Of a stretch of DNA of 8,185 bases, positions 6,414 through 8,185 are shown in pieces. Under the pieces are notes generated by a model. It made no database searches, had not been told where the DNA came from, and was given only the letters and a program-made list of their open reading frames with translations. Numbering within the stretch: position 1 is the stretch's first letter; every line of letters begins with the position of its first letter. The DNA lies in NCBI GenBank assembly GCA_016763815.1, contig JAESTB010000323.1, positions 1 to 8,185 of the forward strand, in the 5' to 3' direction. The position numbers and the translations under genes are program-made. The DNA is from Arenicella sp. (GTDB taxonomy: Bacteria > Pseudomonadota > Gammaproteobacteria > Arenicellales > Arenicellaceae).

Positions 6414-7196
6414 CTATTGCAAGTTACTCTTTAACGCAGCGAACCACATTGCATAATATTCATGCAGTGCGGCTGTGGTAAGTCTAAGCGCAGAAGCCGA
6501 CGGGATAAGCCTAAAAATTGCCGGCGAATTCGACTGACGAATCAAGACGTCAGCCGACGCCGGAGTAATCTCAATCGGTAGCTTACGAAATAACGAATAA
6601 GCGCGAGGCATGTGAATCGCAGAGGTGACTAATAGCGCACTGTGAATTTTATCTTTGTTAATTAAATCAATCGTATTTCGTTGATTTTCGGCGGTGGTAC
6701 GGCTCCCAGATTCAAGCTCAATCGCCTCTTGTTGAACGCCCCATTGCTGCAGTAGTTCGGAGATGTAATAAGCCTCTGATTTAACGCCAGGCTGTTGGTA
6801 GACATTGCCGCCGCTGATAAGAATTTTGTCAGTCTTACCGGCCCGATATAATTTAGCTGCGTACCAATAACGATCAGAGCCGTGTGCTAATTGGGCGTAT
6901 TTGGCAGGTGCCGTAGGGATACGCAGCCCGCCTCCGAGCAGAATAATTGCGTCATGCTTGGCGACAGATTCAATTGCCCGCTGAGGATATTGACGTTCTA
7001 AACTATAGACTAGCTTGCTTGCCATCATCGGGTTACTGGCGAGCAACAAGATAACCACCGCGATAGCCGAGCAACAGCGAGCGGCTAATACTCGGCCCCG
7101 TATTAGCAGCAGCAAGGCCAGACCAGCACACAGTGAAACCAACCCTAGTGGGTATAGTAGCGCCGATATAACTTTAATAACTACGACAGAATCCAT
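6414..7196 (-). CDS. DUF218 (ElyC/YdcF-like) membrane-anchored envelope protein
   Basis: This 260-residue protein matches E. coli ElyC (259) in length and plan. It has two N-terminal membrane helices (about 8-32 and 38-55), then a DUF218 domain that would lie in the periplasm. Motifs are DAIILLGGG (82-90), RYWYAAKLYRAGKTDKILISGG (109-130), SEA (140-142), LESGSRTTAEN (161-171), LLVTSAIHMPRAYSLFRK (188-205) and a C-terminal HEYYAMWFAA (245-254). ElyC is a cell-envelope factor connected with peptidoglycan and lipid-carrier metabolism; the enzymatic activity of DUF218 domains is not settled. Orthology to ElyC as opposed to another DUF218 paralogue cannot be decided here, so I give no symbol. The ATG at 7196 has only a distant GGA upstream. 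Confidence 0.92.
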   Translation of the reverse strand: MDSVVVIKVISALLYPLGLVSLCAGLALLLLIRGRVLAARCCSAIAVVILLLASNPMMASKLVYSLERQYPQRAIESVAKHDAIILLGGGLRIPTAPAKYAQLAHGSDRYWYAAKLYRAGKTDKILISGGNVYQQPGVKSEAYYISELLQQWGVQQEAIELESGSRTTAENQRNTIDLINKDKIHSALLVTSAIHMPRAYSLFRKLPIEITPASADVLIRQSNSPAIFRLIPSASALRLTTAALHEYYAMWFAALKSNLQ

Positions 7197-7382
7197 ACAA
7201 CATTTATTCCAATTTTGATACCAACGAACAACCGCTAGGATATCATGAAACCTTAGCTTAGGCGGTTACGCCAATACCGCTCGAATGCTACGATACAGCT
7301 ACCATTATAGTCACTCGGTTCGACTCGCTAATTAGACCAAAAGCGTCGATCTGACAAGACCCAAATTACCACTCCAAGCATT
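7197..7382. promoter_or_regulatory. Divergent intergenic region (DUF218 gene / trpB)
   Basis: These 186 bases lie between two divergent genes and must supply or contain their promoters. For trpB, a TATAGT (7306-7311) could be a -10, about 70 bases before the ATG, but the -35 is poor. For the DUF218 gene, TTGTTC and AATAAA spaced by 17 bases occur on the minus strand close to the start. An 8-bp palindrome CTAATTAG lies at 7328-7335. I see no Trp-codon leader peptide and no hairpin set typical of trp attenuation. Confidence 0.4.
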
Positions 7383-8185
7383 ATGGATTTATTCGATTTT
7401 AAAGATGGCCGAGAAGGCTACTACGGCGAGTATGGCGGCACTTTTTTGCCTGAAATACTTCACAGCACCATAGAAGAGCTCAAGGTAGAGTTCCGCAAAG
7501 CCAAAGAAGACCCTGCATTCTGGCAAGAATATATGCAACTGATGCAGTCATATTCAGGCCGCCCGACGCCGGTTACCCACCTAGAAAACCTTTCTAGAAA
7601 ATTGGGTGGCGCACAGATCTATGTAAAGCGCGAGGATTTAAACCACACTGGTTCGCATAAAATCAACAATGTAATGGGCCAAGGCTTGCTGGTTAAACGC
7701 ATGGGTAAAACTCGCGTTATTGCCGAGACCGGTGCTGGCCAACATGGCTACGCAACGGCGACCATGGCCGCACGCTTTGGCTTCGATAGTAGAATTTACA
7801 TGGGCGCGGTCGACGTAGCGCGACAACGGCCTAATGTTTTCTGGATGGAAAATATGGGCTCCGAAGTGATTGCCGTAACCGACGGTCAGCAAACCCTAAA
7901 AGATGCGATTAATGAGTGCCTGCGAGATTGGGTAACCAATATGGACAACACGCATTACGTACTCGGCACCGCTTGTGGCCCACACCCGTTTCCTGAAATG
8001 GTAAGTTGGTTTCAATCGATCATCGGCCGTGAAGCACGCGAGCAAATTCTTAGCAGCGCTGGCAAACTACCTGACCGCATTTACGCGTGTGTCGGCGGCG
8101 GCTCAAATGCTATCGGCTTATTTCAAGGTTTTATGGACGACAAAGATGTTCAGTTAGTTGGCTGCGAGGCCGGTGGTTTCGGCCC
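7383..8185 (+). CDS. trpB: Tryptophan synthase beta chain, N-terminal two thirds (3' end outside window)
   Basis: TrpB condenses indole with serine through PLP to give tryptophan, working as an alpha2beta2 complex with TrpA. The window holds 267 codons of about 400. Signatures are GEYGGTFLPEIL (15-26), GRPTPV (59-64), KREDLNHTGSHKINN (82-96) with the PLP lysine K93, AETGAGQHG (114-122) with the catalytic Glu115 at the same 22-residue spacing as Salmonella K87/E109, TLKDAINECLRDW (174-186 region), GPHPFPEMV, and the phosphate-binding GGGSNA near residue 242. Compared with enteric TrpB it has GGTFLPE for GGMYVPQ, and WMENMGSEV for RMRLMGAEV in the TrpA-communication domain. I chose the ATG because the N-terminus fits the family; there is no good Shine-Dalgarno. 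It is the first gene of its strand here and trpA may follow outside the window. No trpF precedes it. Confidence 0.96.
   Translation, partial: MDLFDFKDGREGYYGEYGGTFLPEILHSTIEELKVEFRKAKEDPAFWQEYMQLMQSYSGRPTPVTHLENLSRKLGGAQIYVKREDLNHTGSHKINNVMGQGLLVKRMGKTRVIAETGAGQHGYATATMAARFGFDSRIYMGAVDVARQRPNVFWMENMGSEVIAVTDGQQTLKDAINECLRDWVTNMDNTHYVLGTACGPHPFPEMVSWFQSIIGREAREQILSSAGKLPDRIYACVGGGSNAIGLFQGFMDDKDVQLVGCEAGGFG

Noticed and set aside
7285..7335. Short open frame before trpB (16 codons) as a possible trp leader peptide
   Set aside because: It contains no Trp codon, has no Shine-Dalgarno, and no attenuator hairpins follow.
7638..7892. Minus-strand 84-codon frame
   Set aside because: It lies entirely antisense to conserved trpB sequence.

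Overview
The window reads as ordinary chromosomal DNA of a gammaproteobacterium, with moderate GC and dense genes on both strands. It holds no mobile elements, CRISPR array, tRNA or rRNA that I can see. The lineage call rests on HemF and TsaC, which follow the Escherichia/Pseudomonas proteins residue by residue, and on the tsaC-hemF pairing, which is typical of this class. I cannot name a genus.

Layout, left to right. A minus-strand block covers 1-5494. Read in its own direction, it starts with a VTT/DedA-type membrane protein (TVP38/TMEM64 family). Ten bases later comes a flavin-dependent pyridine nucleotide-disulfide oxidoreductase. Two exported DUF547 paralogues in tandem follow, then tsaC (threonylcarbamoyl-AMP synthase for tRNA t6A), then hemF (aerobic coproporphyrinogen III oxidase), which runs off the left edge. 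Facing away from this block is a plus-strand Sfp-type 4'-phosphopantetheinyl transferase (5632-6405). It converges, with only 8 bases between, on a minus-strand DUF218 (ElyC/YdcF-like) membrane protein (6414-7196). Diverging from that gene is trpB (tryptophan synthase beta chain), which is cut by the right edge.

How the genes work together. tsaC and hemF are housekeeping genes and probably cotranscribed. The two genes at 3364-5494 are clearly translationally coupled. With the two secreted DUF547 proteins downstream on the same strand, they form a plausible four-gene envelope module of unknown function: an inner-membrane protein, a cytosolic flavin/dithiol reductase and two periplasmic proteins. 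The second DUF547 copy has lost the Cys pair and neighbouring motif that the first copy keeps, which suggests a non-catalytic or specialised partner. This cassette is the least explained part of the window. The PPTase, DUF218 and trpB genes are recognisable singletons with no obvious functional link to one another here. No intergenic gap exceeds 300 bases; the largest are the 223 bases between the DUF547 genes and the 186 bases before trpB.
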